Positions 11,001-21,543 of a DNA stretch of 64,000 bases are shown here, piece after piece; position 1 is the first letter of the stretch; each line of letters opens with the position of its first letter. Position numbers and translations under genes: made by a program. The stretch comes from Brachypterus glaber. Lineage: Eukaryota > Arthropoda > Insecta > Coleoptera > Kateretidae. The notes below the pieces were generated by a model. It did no database searches and had not been told where the DNA came from. It worked only from the letters and a program-made list of their open reading frames with translations. Location of the stretch: NCBI GenBank assembly GCA_958510825.1, contig OY294049.1, forward strand, positions 36,670,774-36,734,773, given 5' to 3'.

Positions 11001-14000
11001 ATTTTTCTGGGTATTTGCTTTCATATTTGCCAAAAAGCGATTTAACTCCTATTTAAAATTTGAATCAAATTACCCAAAGTTGTGGGTTTTCAGGATTTGA
11101 ATCCCCGCTTGCAGAGCCCTGCATATAAATTACTTATTATTTGTATATGTAACTTTAATTTTACTTTTACTAAGGTTTACAATAAAAATTACTACTTCCT
11201 CTTTCGTTTTAAGGAGTTGCTGCGGCCGGCGGGGTAATTCCGGCTCAGTCAATAACTGCTGCTCTAAGAGATTTATATTCAAGCATGGATAAAGGAAATA
11301 CAATACCTCCTGTTATTTTATTACAAGTTCTTCACATGGCATTCCCAAGATTTGCCGAAAAAAATGACCATGGAGGACTAGCTCAACAAGTAAATAACAA
11401 ATTTTACCTTAACCTAAAATATGGTAGTAAAAAAAACTGATTTTTTGATGGAACTCGGATTTTTACATGCAATAAAAAATCTGTCAGTCTGTTTGGGAAA
11501 ACTTGCGACCACAATTACTTGAGAATGAATTGAGCTAAATCATTTAAAACTGAACCATATAATACAACATATATTAGCTATCACTAGTAATAGTTTTCCT
11601 TCCTTAACCCATCAGTTTTTACAACAAAATCCCAGTCAAGAACTTTGGATAAGGAATCTATGATGCAAATTTAAAGTCTTTAGCACAAAGCGTTCTCAAG
11701 TTATCATAGTCACAAATTTTCCCTGACAGACTTTTTTTTGGCTTTTTACACATAAAAAATTGAGGCACTTAAAATACAATATTATGTGCTAGTAGTACAG
11801 GACTACTAACACAAGATTTTTTTAAGGGCTGCAAGGGAAATAAAAAATATCACATTTTATTTTTTAGGATGCCAATGAATGTTGGACAGAACTAGTTAGG
11901 ATGTTACAACAAAAATTACCAGCTAAAAGCCTTGAGGGGGTTACATCTCAAGAGAAGTTTAAGTAAGTACTACTTCCCCTATAATTTTTATTCTATATCT
12001 CAAGAACCCTTTGAGATAGATTCCAATTTTTTTCATCCAAAGTTCTCAGCTGAGATTCGTTCTGGTATAAATCGTGGTGAGGTAAGGATGTCAGTGGTAG
12101 TGACTGTTTTTTTTTTGTGTGATAACTAGCATGAAAAAATTGTCAAAATCAATGTTTATTTTACTTTTAATAAATTTTGGTATTTTTATTTTTTAGGTCT
12201 TTAATAGATCAATATTTTGGAGTAACATTCGATGTGGAACTGAAGTGCGTCGAAACTGAAGATGAGCCTGTGTCTAAAAGTAAAGAACAATTTCTACAGT
12301 TAAGTTGTTTCATCTCGCAAGATGTCAGGTACATGCATTCTGGCCTGATGTCAAAAATGCAAGAACAGCTTACAAAAAAGTCTTCATTGTTAGATAGAGA
12401 TGCTGTTTATACTAAAAAAGTAAGAATTAATAGAGAACAGGTTGAAAAAATAAATAAAATTGTTAATTTTCAAATTTGACCACTTTTGAGCAGGAAATCT
12501 ACAAAAAAATTATTGTGTCTATATTACACTTCAAAATTGATGTCTTATTGGCCGGGATGTTTTAGAATTTAAATATCTCACAGAGCATTAAATTTTAAGT
12601 GCGAGACACCGTTTTGAAGAAAATTTCTCGTATTTCCTAATAGGTAACTTAATTTTTCTATTAAAACCCCTTTTTTATTTTTTTAGTCCCAAATTAGCAG
12701 ACTGCCAGCATATTTGACAGTACAGTTCGTTCGGTTTTATTATAAAGAAAAGGAATCGATTAACGCCAAAATTCTTAAAGACGTTAAATTTCCCTTAGAT
12801 TTTGATGCATTTGAATTATGTTCTCCTGAGTTACAAGAAAAGCTATCACCAATGAGAGCCAAGTTTAAGGTATTTATCATATAGGCACGCCATCTAGTGG
12901 CTGTTCTAAGAAACCAGCCTTCGTAGAAATAATCCCCCTGCTATTTTACAACCCTACTACACATTTTTTCTCTTCATTGAAGAGTCTTTAACAACCCTAC
13001 ACAGAGCTGTCACGAACCTCCGGAGGTCGAAAATCAACTTTTTTTAGTCTAAAATTACAACTTTTATCCTCTCGACAAAAAAGTTAATGACTAAAAAAAA
13101 ACTTTCCCACTATTGCTAAAATTACAACTTATATATTTTAACTCATGAAATTTACAACTTTTTCGAATTTCAAGATAGGTGGAGAGGCTCGCCCCTTATC
13201 TATGTCCCTCACCCTACACCAAGTAGGAGAGTATGAAAAATAAGAATACCCTAGTAGAAATTTAACGTTAGGATAACGTTTTTTTAATGTTAGAAAACTG
13301 TATAAAAGTACGTTATAAAATGTCCCTCTTTTTAACGTTAGTTACAAAAGTTAATCTAACGTTAGATTTTTAAGTTAGAAATACGTTAGAAGTACGTTTA
13401 ATTTCTAACTTTCGGAGGGGGCGTGGCCAACTAGGAAATTTCTACCTGCATCATAAAATGGCAGCTGGAGACAAATTTATTCATATAAATAAATCTTAAT
13501 ATATTTTAGCAATCATAATATTTTTAAACATAATTTCGTTACATTTATTTATAAAATAGCCATCTTTTTAGGTGGCCCTAAATATTTTTCGTGTAATATG
13601 CTGTTATACTTCGATAAATACGTTTACCTCTCAGAAAAACTTTATATTTAGTTAATTAATATTTATTTATACATTCATAATCTTAAAATATTTGTTCAAT
13701 TCTAGTACAGTGTTGCCAGACTTGCTATAATTTTGACTTTTGGGGAATATTTTTTTAAACTTATAGAAATAATAAATAATTATCAAACCTAGTCTGAAAT
13801 GAGTATTTTCTACTATAGCTTACGTATTAATAATGAAAATTTAAAAAATATTTAAAGCAGAATAAGGTTAGAATTTAGTTAGGAAACTAAAGTTAGATTT
13901 ATGTATTTTATAACGTTTTTGTCAAACGTTATTTTTTAAGGTTAGATTTATATATTTTATAACGTTTTTGTCAAACGTTAGTTTTTAAGGTTAGATTTAT

Positions 14001-15460
14001 ATATTTTATAACATTTTTGAATAACGTTTGAGACTAAACATAAAAATGTCACTAATCTAATGTTATGTTAAGTTAGATTTATGTACTTTTCTACCAGGGT
14101 AGGGATGTTAGTCTGCCAAAACTATTGTAAATAAATCATAAATGTGTTATTCTCTAGGAAGTTGAAGACGCACAAATAGAAATACAATCACAAAAGGACA
14201 GAAATAAAAGTAAAGGAGATGGAAAACCAAAGGAAAAGAAAAATTTTGAACCATACCACTTCGAAAATGGTAATTATTTTATTTCTTGTTATATGATTTC
14301 TATTTTTAAAACCTAGAGGTATATTCCGAAATATATTGTTTTAGTCCTTGTGTCATAAATAAATGTTTTAGACTTGGGAAGTAACAACAGTGGCTACTAT
14401 ACACTACAAGCCGTTTTAACCCATAAAGGTCGATCTTCAACAAGTGGGCATTATGTGGGCTGGATCAGGCAAGAAGGTGACAGTTGGGTGAAATGTGATG
14501 ATGATGTCGTATCACCAGTTACCACAGAAGATATTTTAAAACTATCCGGAGGAGGTATGAATAAAATAGCAATAGAATCAAATTCTCAGCTGTTTAGACT
14601 GACGTCATTACGAAATTATAAGTAATATAAAGTATATTCAACTTCAAAATGAAGTGAGTGTAAACAAACGCACGTGACAACAACGGATTTAGTGACAGGG
14701 TAGGACTGAAAACAAAATATTTCTATATAACGGTTCATTACAATGCATTGCACGCTTCTTCGCAAGTACTCACGTACTGACCTGTTTAATTTTCTACATC
14801 CCTACTCTCGCAACAATCGAGTGTTCTAACCATTGAAACCACCGCGTGCGCGATTGTTTTATTTACTTCTACTGCATATTGAAGTTGAATATACTATAAA
14901 TACCGTCGTAAACTTGTGTAAATACCATTTTAGCATTGTAATTTGCTGTAATGGATCATCCACAGCAGCAAACTATTATGGTAAAATGGATGAATGCAAA
15001 ATACGACGTTTAGGTATTATTTTGTGATAACATCATTCCAAATAGCTGTGAACTTCTAGAGGCACAATGATTAATAGCTTAGGGCATCCAACAGGGAATC
15101 TTAGGAATCTTACAAGCAAATATTGCTTCTGGTATTTTTCTCCGGGATTTTTATTTTAGTTTAGCTTTTTTTGGACATCTAGTCACTCTAATGTTCTTAA
15201 ATAAATATATAATGGTACAAATAAAAGTCCAGTAATAACCATTCTCTTAATTCAAGAAACATTTAAATCCATTCCGTAGTTTTTGAATTATTTCCATTTA
15301 AATTTGCGTATATTTTGGGTGCTTTACTTCATATTCTCAGCGGTTTAGAGTGTTCTTAATAATTTCAGGTGATTGGCATTGTGCGTATGTATTACTCTAT
15401 GGTCCAAGGCGACTTGAAATCATGGACCCACAAGATGAAAAAATGGTTACTGAAAACTAA
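8009..15460 (+). CDS. Usp14: Ubiquitin carboxyl-terminal hydrolase 14 (proteasome-associated deubiquitinase), complete
   Basis: Eleven exons: 8009-8024, 8430-8608, 8722-8829, 9644-9758, 11214-11389, 11868-11962, 12197-12419, 12687-12869, 14158-14269, 14372-14554, 15369-15460. All junctions are GT-AG and in frame, giving 493 aa (human USP14 has 494). Residues 1-75 are the ubiquitin-like domain that docks on proteasome subunit Rpn1. The USP catalytic domain follows: Cys box NLGNTCYMN with nucleophile about Cys115, QQDANECW, and His box SGHYVGW with about His429 and the DDD at 445-447. It trims ubiquitin chains from substrates at the 26S proteasome. The start codon is fixed by the conserved MPxY opening. 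Introns 3, 4 and 8 carry transposons. A poly(A) signal lies at 15757. If intron 10 is retained, the frame runs on to a stop at 14625. Confidence 0.96.
8901..9597. mobile_element. TA-flanked inverted-repeat element (mariner/Tc1-like MITE)
   Basis: TA-CAGGGTGATCAATAACTGGC on the left mirrors CAGTCACTGATCACCCTG-TA on the right. Arms of about 120 bp include the phrase GGTCCGGAAATGAGCCCTAAGGG and its complement. Core non-coding. The TA duplication suggests Tc1/mariner mobilisation. Other copies: 33187-33776 (complete) and 47812-48320 (right end lost). Lies in Usp14 intron 3. Confidence 0.85.
9797..10398. repeat. Dispersed element with CGGCACTTAGTGC ends
   Basis: About 600 bp, starting ATCGGCACTTAGTGCTACTA and ending in AGTGCCGATG, thus with short inverted termini. 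A reverse-complement copy occupies about 56640-57550, interrupted by a 310-bp insertion. Contains a 'GAGTCGAAATCAGT' and a 'GCGTCCGTCTGTCTGG' phrase. No coding capacity. Lies in Usp14 intron 4. Confidence 0.75.
10545..10989. mobile_element. hAT-like MITE with tandem-repeat core
   Basis: Ends CAGGGCTGTAGC and GCTACGGCCCTG are inverted repeats, flanked by a perfect 8-bp duplication AATGCACC (10537-10544 and 10990-10997), the hallmark size for hAT transposons. The core has about five degenerate units of 50-90 bp around AAAAAAGTTGCATATTTCAC and AAGGGTGG, which create spurious open frames on both strands. Related copies: 13002-13210, 39673-40060 and 60502-60660. Lies in Usp14 intron 4. Confidence 0.88.
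11390..11867. other. Usp14 intron 5 with degenerate dispersed repeat
   Basis: Carries 'CTGTCAGTCTGTTTGGGAAA' and 'GAACTTTGGATAAGGAAT' phrases of the same dispersed repeat family seen near 1300, 16950 and 34150. No other feature. Confidence 0.45.
13002..13210. mobile_element. hAT-like MITE, inverted short copy
   Basis: Perfect 8-bp flanking duplication ACCCTACA (12994-13001 and 13211-13218). Starts CAGAGCTGTCACG; its core (TTACAACTTTT, AAAAAAGTTAATGACTAAAA, CAAGATAGGTGG) is the reverse complement of parts of the 10545-10989 element. Termini have drifted from the family consensus. Lies in Usp14 intron 8. Confidence 0.8.
13248..14101. repeat. Foldback element rich in AACGTTAG units
   Basis: Ends ACCCTAGTAGAAA and TTTCTACCAGGGT are inverted repeats. 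Inside are many AACGTTAGA or TCTAACGTT units, and at about 13880-14040 three direct copies of a unit containing TATTTTATAACGTTTTTGTC. Non-coding; occupies most of Usp14 intron 8. Confidence 0.75.
14555..15368. other. Usp14 intron 10
   Basis: The Usp14 reading frame stays open for about 70 nt past the donor. The rest shows no repeat boundary or exon that I recognise. Confidence 0.5.
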
Positions 15461-15756
15461 AGACTATTGCTTTAATTTATATCAATTAAATGAGTAAAAA
15501 AACTAGAGGAATGCAATGGGAGCCTTTATAATTAGTTAGAAAGAGACAGGTATGTCTATCCTATTTATTTTCCTCTTTTTATAGGATAATTATATAAATT
15601 ATATATAAAATTAATCAAAAGGGGAGAGTATTGAAAATAAATGTCATCTAATTTATATAATTTGGTTGCTATGATTGACATTATTTTAATTTAGGGTAGA
15701 GTTTCTGTCTCATTCTAAATCTAGTAGAAAGCTTCTCATTGGCTTCTAGACTCTCC

Positions 15757-15762
15757 AATAAA
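15757..15762 (+). terminator. Poly(A) signal of Usp14
   Basis: AATAAA about 300 nt after the stop codon; the most likely cleavage signal of the transcript. Confidence 0.5.
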
Positions 15763-16058
15763 ACGAAATTTATAAAGTTTCTTAAATAAAAACATACTTT
15801 ATTACTTTCTTCAATTGTTTTTTTTTTGTATATAAAATCACACTATAGAACACAAATAATGGTATCTATTCTAATAAAAACTTTTAACTTTTACTTGTCA
15901 AAATTATTTCTGTACCCAAAAAAATATAAAAAATTAAGTATTTACCTCGGTATAATAATTATGGGTACAGAAATTTTTTTTTCATATGAAATAGAATATA
16001 ACCATGGAAAAAATATGCCATAGATCCGTACAGAAGAAGAACGCTTACATATCGTCGT

Positions 16059-16452
16059 GTTACATTTTTAACCTCATATCTTCAAACAATCGATTTTCAG
16101 TTTCTTGCAATAATCAACTCTCTTTTAGTTTTTTTGCACTAATTAACTCGGTTTCTTGCAGTAATCAACTCTCAATTATATAAGCTCCAATGTATTATTT
16201 CAATACAATAATTAATTGGAGTTTGTATAAATTACACAGGCACACAAAAAAAGTCCGTTTCCCCAGAATGCGCATGGGCACCTCGAGGGGGGGTGCCCCC
16301 CTGGCTTTTCAGACAATATATTGTTTTGTTTTGTTTTTTGGTCTGGGGAAACGGACCTTTTTTTATTTTATGTGCCTGTATAATTAATTGCACTAATAGT
16401 GCAAGGAACCAAAAATCGATTTTTTGGAGATACAAGGTTAAAAAAGTAATGA
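16059..16452. repeat. Foldback element interrupted by a second foldback
   Basis: Outer arms 16059-16112 and 16395-16452 are imperfect reverse complements (ACCTCATATCTTC and CAATCGATTTTCAG against their complements). The inner element at 16236-16379 is described separately. Confidence 0.65.
16236..16379. repeat. Inner MITE with ACAGGCACACAAAA end
   Basis: ACAGGCACACAAAAAAAGTC on the left pairs with the right end ATGTGCCTGT; next to them GTCCGTTTCCCCAGA pairs with TCTGGGGAAACGGAC. The terminal sequence resembles that of the 56937-57246 insertion (CACCGGCACACAAAA), so the two may belong to one superfamily. Confidence 0.75.
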
Positions 16453-17607
16453 TGATATGTAATTTCCCAGGTGGAAAAAACGTTAGAACGACTTGACCTT
16501 ATTTTAGATGCCCACTGTTAGGGTCAAACGTTGAAATAACTTTTATCTAACTTTGGAACTTTATGCGGATCTATGCGAAATTTTTTTCCAAGGATACCAA
16601 AACGCCCTGATTGTCTGCAAAAAAAATATAATGGTAAGTAAATGTTTTGCAAAAACAGAATACTTTTTGGCTTGCCAAGCCAGGCTTGGAACTGGATTTG
16701 GCAGTTTATGAGTTCATGATATTGTTTTTATGTATTCTGATTATGTTTTTAAGTTTTATAACTAATGTTGAATTTATTTATTAATTTTGGATAGTTTTAA
16801 AATGTGTTTTGTGTAATAAAATGTTAAAAGCGCCAGATATCAAAAGAATTTTTTTTTAAGTTTCTTTTTTCGTAAAACAAAATAAATTGAAAAAAAATTG
16901 TTTTTACCCCCTTACCACAACCCGATTTTTATCAAATAATCCCAGCCTAAAAACTTTGGATAATAAACCTATTGTCCAAATTTGAAGCGTTCTTGAGTTA
17001 TCGCGGTCACAAATTTTCAGGGCAAACCGACCGATAGATTTTTTTTTGACTGACATTAAATTTTGTGGATAAAAAACGTCCAGAAACATAAAAAAAATAA
17101 AAAATTTTAGAAACTTTTTACTAACGCAAGAGTTTCCTTGGGAATAGTAAAATACAATTTTTTAACCATTTTGGCTTATAGTGTGGCAAACTTGATTAAT
17201 TATTTAAAAAATGTGATTATTCTACTCAACTGGACAGCAAAGGAAGTAAAAAACTAATTTCCTTTTAAAGGTTGAGGTAATATATCACAATATTTGCTAA
17301 TATTTTTTTTTTTGTTTTTTTAATTTCAAAAGATCCGATTTCAAGCTATTTTTGAATAAATCCAAGTGTGTGAAAAGTGAATGATTTTGGTATTAAAGAA
17401 CGTAATAAAAATTACGGATCTCTATCAAAAGAGATCAGTAAAAAAATAATACTTTATTACAAGGACTAGAACTTCAATATTAAAATTATATAAAAAAGTA
17501 AACTTTTAATACTACATAAACATTTACAAAAAGTGAGATTTCAAATGAATTTTCATTGAATCAAAATTCTTTATACTTTAAAATTTATTTGTATAATAGT
17601 ATATTAT
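16453..17607. other. Intergenic stretch with degraded repeats
   Basis: A copy of the dispersed repeat with 'AACTTTGGATAATAA' and 'TTCTTGAGTTATCGCGGTCAC' lies at about 16900-17060. The rest is AT-rich and uninformative. Confidence 0.45.
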
Positions 17608-17713
17608 GATACACGGACGAGAAATAAATCACTGTCTTACGCGGTTATAAATCTCGGCCCACGCCTCGAGTCACAATCCCCGCATGCGAAACATTATTTC
17701 TCGTCCGTGTATC
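17608..17713. repeat. Foldback element, 106 bp
   Basis: GATACACGGACGAGAAATAA and TTATTTCTCGTCCGTGTATC are exact reverse complements at the two ends, enclosing a GC-richer centre. Confidence 0.85.
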
Positions 17714-17721
17714 ATACGCTA

Positions 17722-18045
17722 ATTTTTATTCGCTTGTAAAAATATTTTTAACAAAAAAAAAACTAAAAATAATAAGTAAAATTAGTTTTAATTTGGCTGT
17801 GTCAGTTATCTGACAATTTTCCATAAGGGACCGCAAAAGTACTTTGGCGGGCTGCAGCCCGCCGAAGTAAAACAAAAGACAAACACAACCGCTATGCATT
17901 TTTTGATAAGGGACCGCAAAAGTACTTTAAAGGGCTGCAGCCCGCCAAAATAAAACAAAAGACAAACTCTTAACAAAGGTTCACTTTTAACCTAACATTT
18001 CTAACCGAAAAATGTATTTGGAATACAAGCGAATAAAAAAAATAT
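17722..18045. repeat. Inverted-repeat element with duplicated GC hairpin
   Basis: Ends TTTTTATTCGCTTGTA and TACAAGCGAATAAAAA are inverted. Inside, an approximately 85-bp unit occurs twice (about 17825-17896 and 17910-17977), each with AGGGACCGCAAAAGTACTTT and an 18-bp or shorter GC palindrome (first copy GGCGGGCTGCAGCCCGCC, second copy AGGGCTGCAGCCC). Confidence 0.8.
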
Positions 18046-18061
18046 TAAGCAGAAGCCCTTA

Positions 18062-18744
18062 AGGGGTTATAGACCTACTGGCCAGGGAAAATTATTTTTT
18101 TTTCAGATATGTAATCACAACTTTATTCGTACGACCTACAACATATCAAATAGTATATGTTTAGATATGTTTGTAAACAAAAATATTGCAAAATTGTGGA
18201 AACCATGGCCCTTGCCCCGAAACGCCTTTTTTTTTTGAGGTGACCACGATTTCTCGAAAACCAATTCACCGATCAATCTGAAATTTTTAGGTGTTGTTCC
18301 TAATTACAATAGCTAGTTTGTAAACGAAGGGTTTTGCAAAAAAATAAAAATTACGAAAATGGCGATGATTTTCCCAAAAAATCGATTTTCGATGATCCGA
18401 AAATGGAGTTTTCCGTCCGAAAACAGTAGAAATTTTCGTTCAAATAAAAATCCCTTCGTTCACGAACTAGCTACTGTAATTAGGAACAACACACAACAAA
18501 ATATTCAGATTGATCGGTAAACTGGTTTTCGAGAAATCGTGGTCACCGAAAAAAAAAAGGCATTTCGGGGCAAGGGCCATGGTCTCCACAATTTTCCGAA
18601 TTTTCCAATAAAAAAATTTTAACAAACACATCAAAACATAAACTATTTCATATTTTGTAGGTCGTTCGAATAAAGTTGTGATTACATACCTGAAAAAAAT
18701 CAAAAAAAAGCCTTAATTTTTCCGAGCCACAAGATAAAACCCCT
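18062..18744. repeat. Large foldback element, about 680 bp
   Basis: Arms of about 300 bp. For example, the left arm contains CATGGCCCTTGCCCCGAAA and the right arm TTTCGGGGCAAGGGCCATG, and ATTTCTCGAAAACC mirrors GGTTTTCGAGAAAT. The spacer contains ATCGATTTTCGATGATCCGA. Apparent open frames are palindrome artefacts. Autonomous partner unknown. Confidence 0.85.
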
Positions 18745-19400
18745 AGGACCCTTAAATTTCTTAAAAATAACATATAGCAAATGTCAATTTGAAATCTCCA
18801 AATTCTATAATATAGGTACTGACATTTATTGTAAAACATATAAAATAAAACAAATATATATATATATGACAACATAATTGAAAAAATTGAATTATTATAT
18901 TGAGCAAAACTATAGGTACACAGAAACAAAACTTGCAAAAATTATTTTGCGACATTTTGATTTTTTCGCACGGTTTTAAATCGTTTAATAAGAAAATCTC
19001 TTGCTGAAACCCTGAGTATAAAAACTATGTACAAAAATTACATACAGGATATTCAGTCATAAACGCCCTAACTTTTTTTAGGAATATTCTTTCTTCTTAG
19101 AACGTTCCTGAACAAAAAAATATGTTACGAATCTTTTTCAACTTTTTGTTTAATAATTTTTAAATATATATATTTTTTAATTTGAACTATCAGAAGTTTA
19201 AAAAAGATTCATTTAATGCTAGGTATATTTTATTGCATATAAATGCGAAATTAACATGGTCAATATTTTTTTTTAATAATCTGGAGAGATAAATATTCTT
19301 AGGTTAAATCCAGAATTATATTTTACCGGTTAAACTGCGGACAGCCGTTTTGCTATTTTTTTCTTAGAAAAAGTTTAAGTTAAAAGTCTAAGACGAAGTA
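18745..19400. other. AT-rich intergenic stretch
   Basis: A TACAGGATATTCAGTCATAA phrase at about 19042 resembles the TA-CAGG transposon ends nearby but has no partner. No gene seen. Confidence 0.4.
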
Positions 19401-19417
19401 GGGATCATTTTATCCAA

Positions 19418-19612
19418 CTTCTGTGTGCTATCTGGGTCGCGATAGCGTCAAAGAAACTGATCCCTGGTTTTGAGCAGTTTTAAAAAATGGTTCGACACTA
19501 CACACAAACCAAACGACCAAAACTGTCGGTTTCTGAGCGGTTAATAATCCTCTAAAAACCGTGAGTCTGTTTCTATGACGTCATCGCGACCCAGACAGCA
19601 CAGAGAGGGCTA
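19418..19612. repeat. Foldback with TGTGCTATCTGGGTCGCGA arms
   Basis: TGTGCTATCTGGGTCGCGAT on the left mirrors ATCGCGACCCAGACAGCACA on the right, and the complementarity continues inward to GAAACTGAT/GTCTGTTTC. The CCCAGA(T/C)AGCAC core is the same as the termini of the 1854-2302 element but points outward here. Confidence 0.75.
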
Positions 19613-19625
19613 AAGTGACCCCACA

Positions 19626-20513
19626 CCTACTCATACTCTGATTTTATTAAGCACCATGTGTTATTACAAATAATAATTTATTAATAATTGATTCAATTAT
19701 GTTTTTTTTTATTTACAATATGATTTGGTTGCCTATTTTAAACAAGTGATTTTTACCGTAAAATACGTATACTAATTTGCAAATATTGCAGTTAAAAATT
19801 TGACATTATTTATAATACAGATTTTTACATGTTTTTTATATCACTGCATATTCAAGAATTAAGAATAATATTATTTAACTAATGTTCTATCAAAAATATT
19901 TTAAACTTTTTTTAGGCATAGCTTTTTTTATAACCAGCAATGATATAAAACCTGATTTTTTTTATAATAGTTTGTTATCACAATGTATTTTTTTATTATT
20001 TGATTAGGAATTTAAAAATTGTGATACCAAATATTATGTCTTATTATTATATTAACATTTAGTTAGTGAAATTCATGGATATATTCTTTAATAAATTGCA
20101 AAACCTCGCAACTACTCAGGTAGGAACTATTGAAAATATATAAATTAACTGAGAAAAATATGGAGGTTAAATGTTTACAGCGCCATTTTAGTGGAAAAGA
20201 AAGATATAGGGTACACGATATAGTTTCCTGATTGGGAAGGTATAATTTAAACACTTGACTTATAGACTATTGATAGTGTATTGAGTACTCTAAACTGGTT
20301 AAGTACTTAATCTAGAGGCTCAAATATATCGGTGATTATCAGTTAAAATTCTTGTAGCTGATTCGGAAAAACAGATAATTTTTCGGCGTATCTATGAGGT
20401 ACTTATGTTACTTGGACATTACATATATATGCCACCCCGTTAAAAGTGATACCATTACTATTTCTACAATAAAACAATTTAATTCTTTGTCATAAAGTCC
20501 GCCTCGCTCTTAC
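19626..20513. other. AT-rich intergenic stretch
   Basis: No exon-like frame or repeat boundary seen before the LINE fragment. Confidence 0.4.
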
Positions 20514-20955
20514 TTGGTAATAAACAGCATGGCTCCTCCCACTCATGGGCGGAGCTATGAAGTTTTACGCAAATACGAACGAGAAAAAGGCCCAATTTAC
20601 TTGGGTACGAAGGTATTTAATAAATTACCAGCAAATTTTAAGGTAGGCAAGGTGACTCAAATTAAAAAAAATCTGAAAATTTTTTTTACTGCGCATCCTT
20701 TCTATAAATTAGATGACTTTTTTAATTTTTAATTTTAACTTTAAGTCAACCTAATGTTCACCACCAATTTGTTAGTTTGTTTTTTTTTTTTTATGGACTA
20801 ATGTAAAATTTAAAAACTTAAAATTAAACTTAAATTTTAATTGTTTGTTTTATCAGTGTTTGTATAGTAAAAATTTGTATATGACATTATCCAATACTTT
20901 TTAACAAAGTCAATGGAAATAAAGATTATTTATTTATTTATTTATTATATTTATT
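20514..20955 (+). mobile_element. 3' fragment of a non-LTR retrotransposon (LINE)
   Basis: The frame 20514-20732 ends with the pattern GTKVFNKLPANFK...HPFYKLDDFFNF, the typical extreme C-terminus of reverse transcriptases of CR1/Jockey-like LINEs in insects (recognised from the family). A roughly 200-nt 3' untranslated part ends in tandem TTTA repeats at 20928-20955, as in LINE tails. 5'-truncated, without endonuclease or RT core; inactive. Confidence 0.75.
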
Positions 20956-21220
20956 TAGAAAGCGCTCTGTCACGCACGTGACGAAAATTTCTTTGTATTG
21001 TAAAGCATTCTCTCAGCGATAGATTTTGGTGTGCATCTATGATAAAACGGAGTAATATGTCCTATTTTTTTAGTTGTAATTTATTTTAACAGGGTATCAT
21101 ATTAGTATATGATTATGTATAATATCACGTAATAATAAAAAGTAGACACTAACCAAACATTAATACGTTGAACACATTTACCTACAAAAAAGAGATTCTG
21201 CAAAAATGCATAAAAACCTA

Positions 21221-21508
21221 TCATGCAACCCTGTGCGAATCGACGCTTTTAGACGTGCACGGCTGCACGTCGAGGTCAAGATAATTCGTGTCTTGCCTAG
21301 ATGTGGACGCTTTTACCGAATAATTTATTATAGGCTTATAATTATGCGTTGTTTGATTCACTATGTGATTCGGTGAATCATGGGGTGATAGTTGTCGTTC
21401 AGTTAGTAACAGACTTGGATCCTCAGCCACTGGTTGATAGGCGTCAACAGTCCATCGTTGTACTAATGCTATGATTCCCGATTCGAGGCAACATACATAT
21501 CCCAAACA
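21221..21508 (-). CDS. Possible terminal exon of a minus-strand gene
   Basis: On the minus strand a good acceptor (TTTTCAG) precedes 95 in-phase codons ending in TGA. The product begins CLGYVCCLESGIIALVQRW and continues with a hydrophilic Ser/Thr/Asn-rich tail. It starts in phase 0, and the last recognised exon of the MARVEL-like gene (32964-33158) also ends in phase 0, so it could be the cytoplasmic C-terminus of that protein, spliced across the transposase locus. The frame could instead be fortuitous: no homologue is recognised, and the frame stays open upstream into a transposon end. Confidence 0.35.
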   Translation of the reverse strand, partial: CLGYVCCLESGIIALVQRWTVDAYQPVAEDPSLLLTERQLSPHDSPNHIVNQTTHNYKPIINYSVKASTSRQDTNYLDLDVQPCTSKSVDSHRVA

Positions 21509-21543
21509 CTGAAAATTTAGTTGAATAATAATATTCGCTAATA

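Noticed and set aside
10584..11100. Overlapping open frames of 71-133 codons on both strands
   Set aside because: They are by-products of the tandem-repeat core of the hAT-like MITE in Usp14 intron 4; the translated repeats (SKKKVAYF) simply mirror the DNA unit.
18467..18955. Minus-strand frames of 64-96 codons
   Set aside because: Created by the large palindrome 18062-18744 and adjoining AT-rich DNA; hydrophobic Phe/Tyr/Ile runs only.
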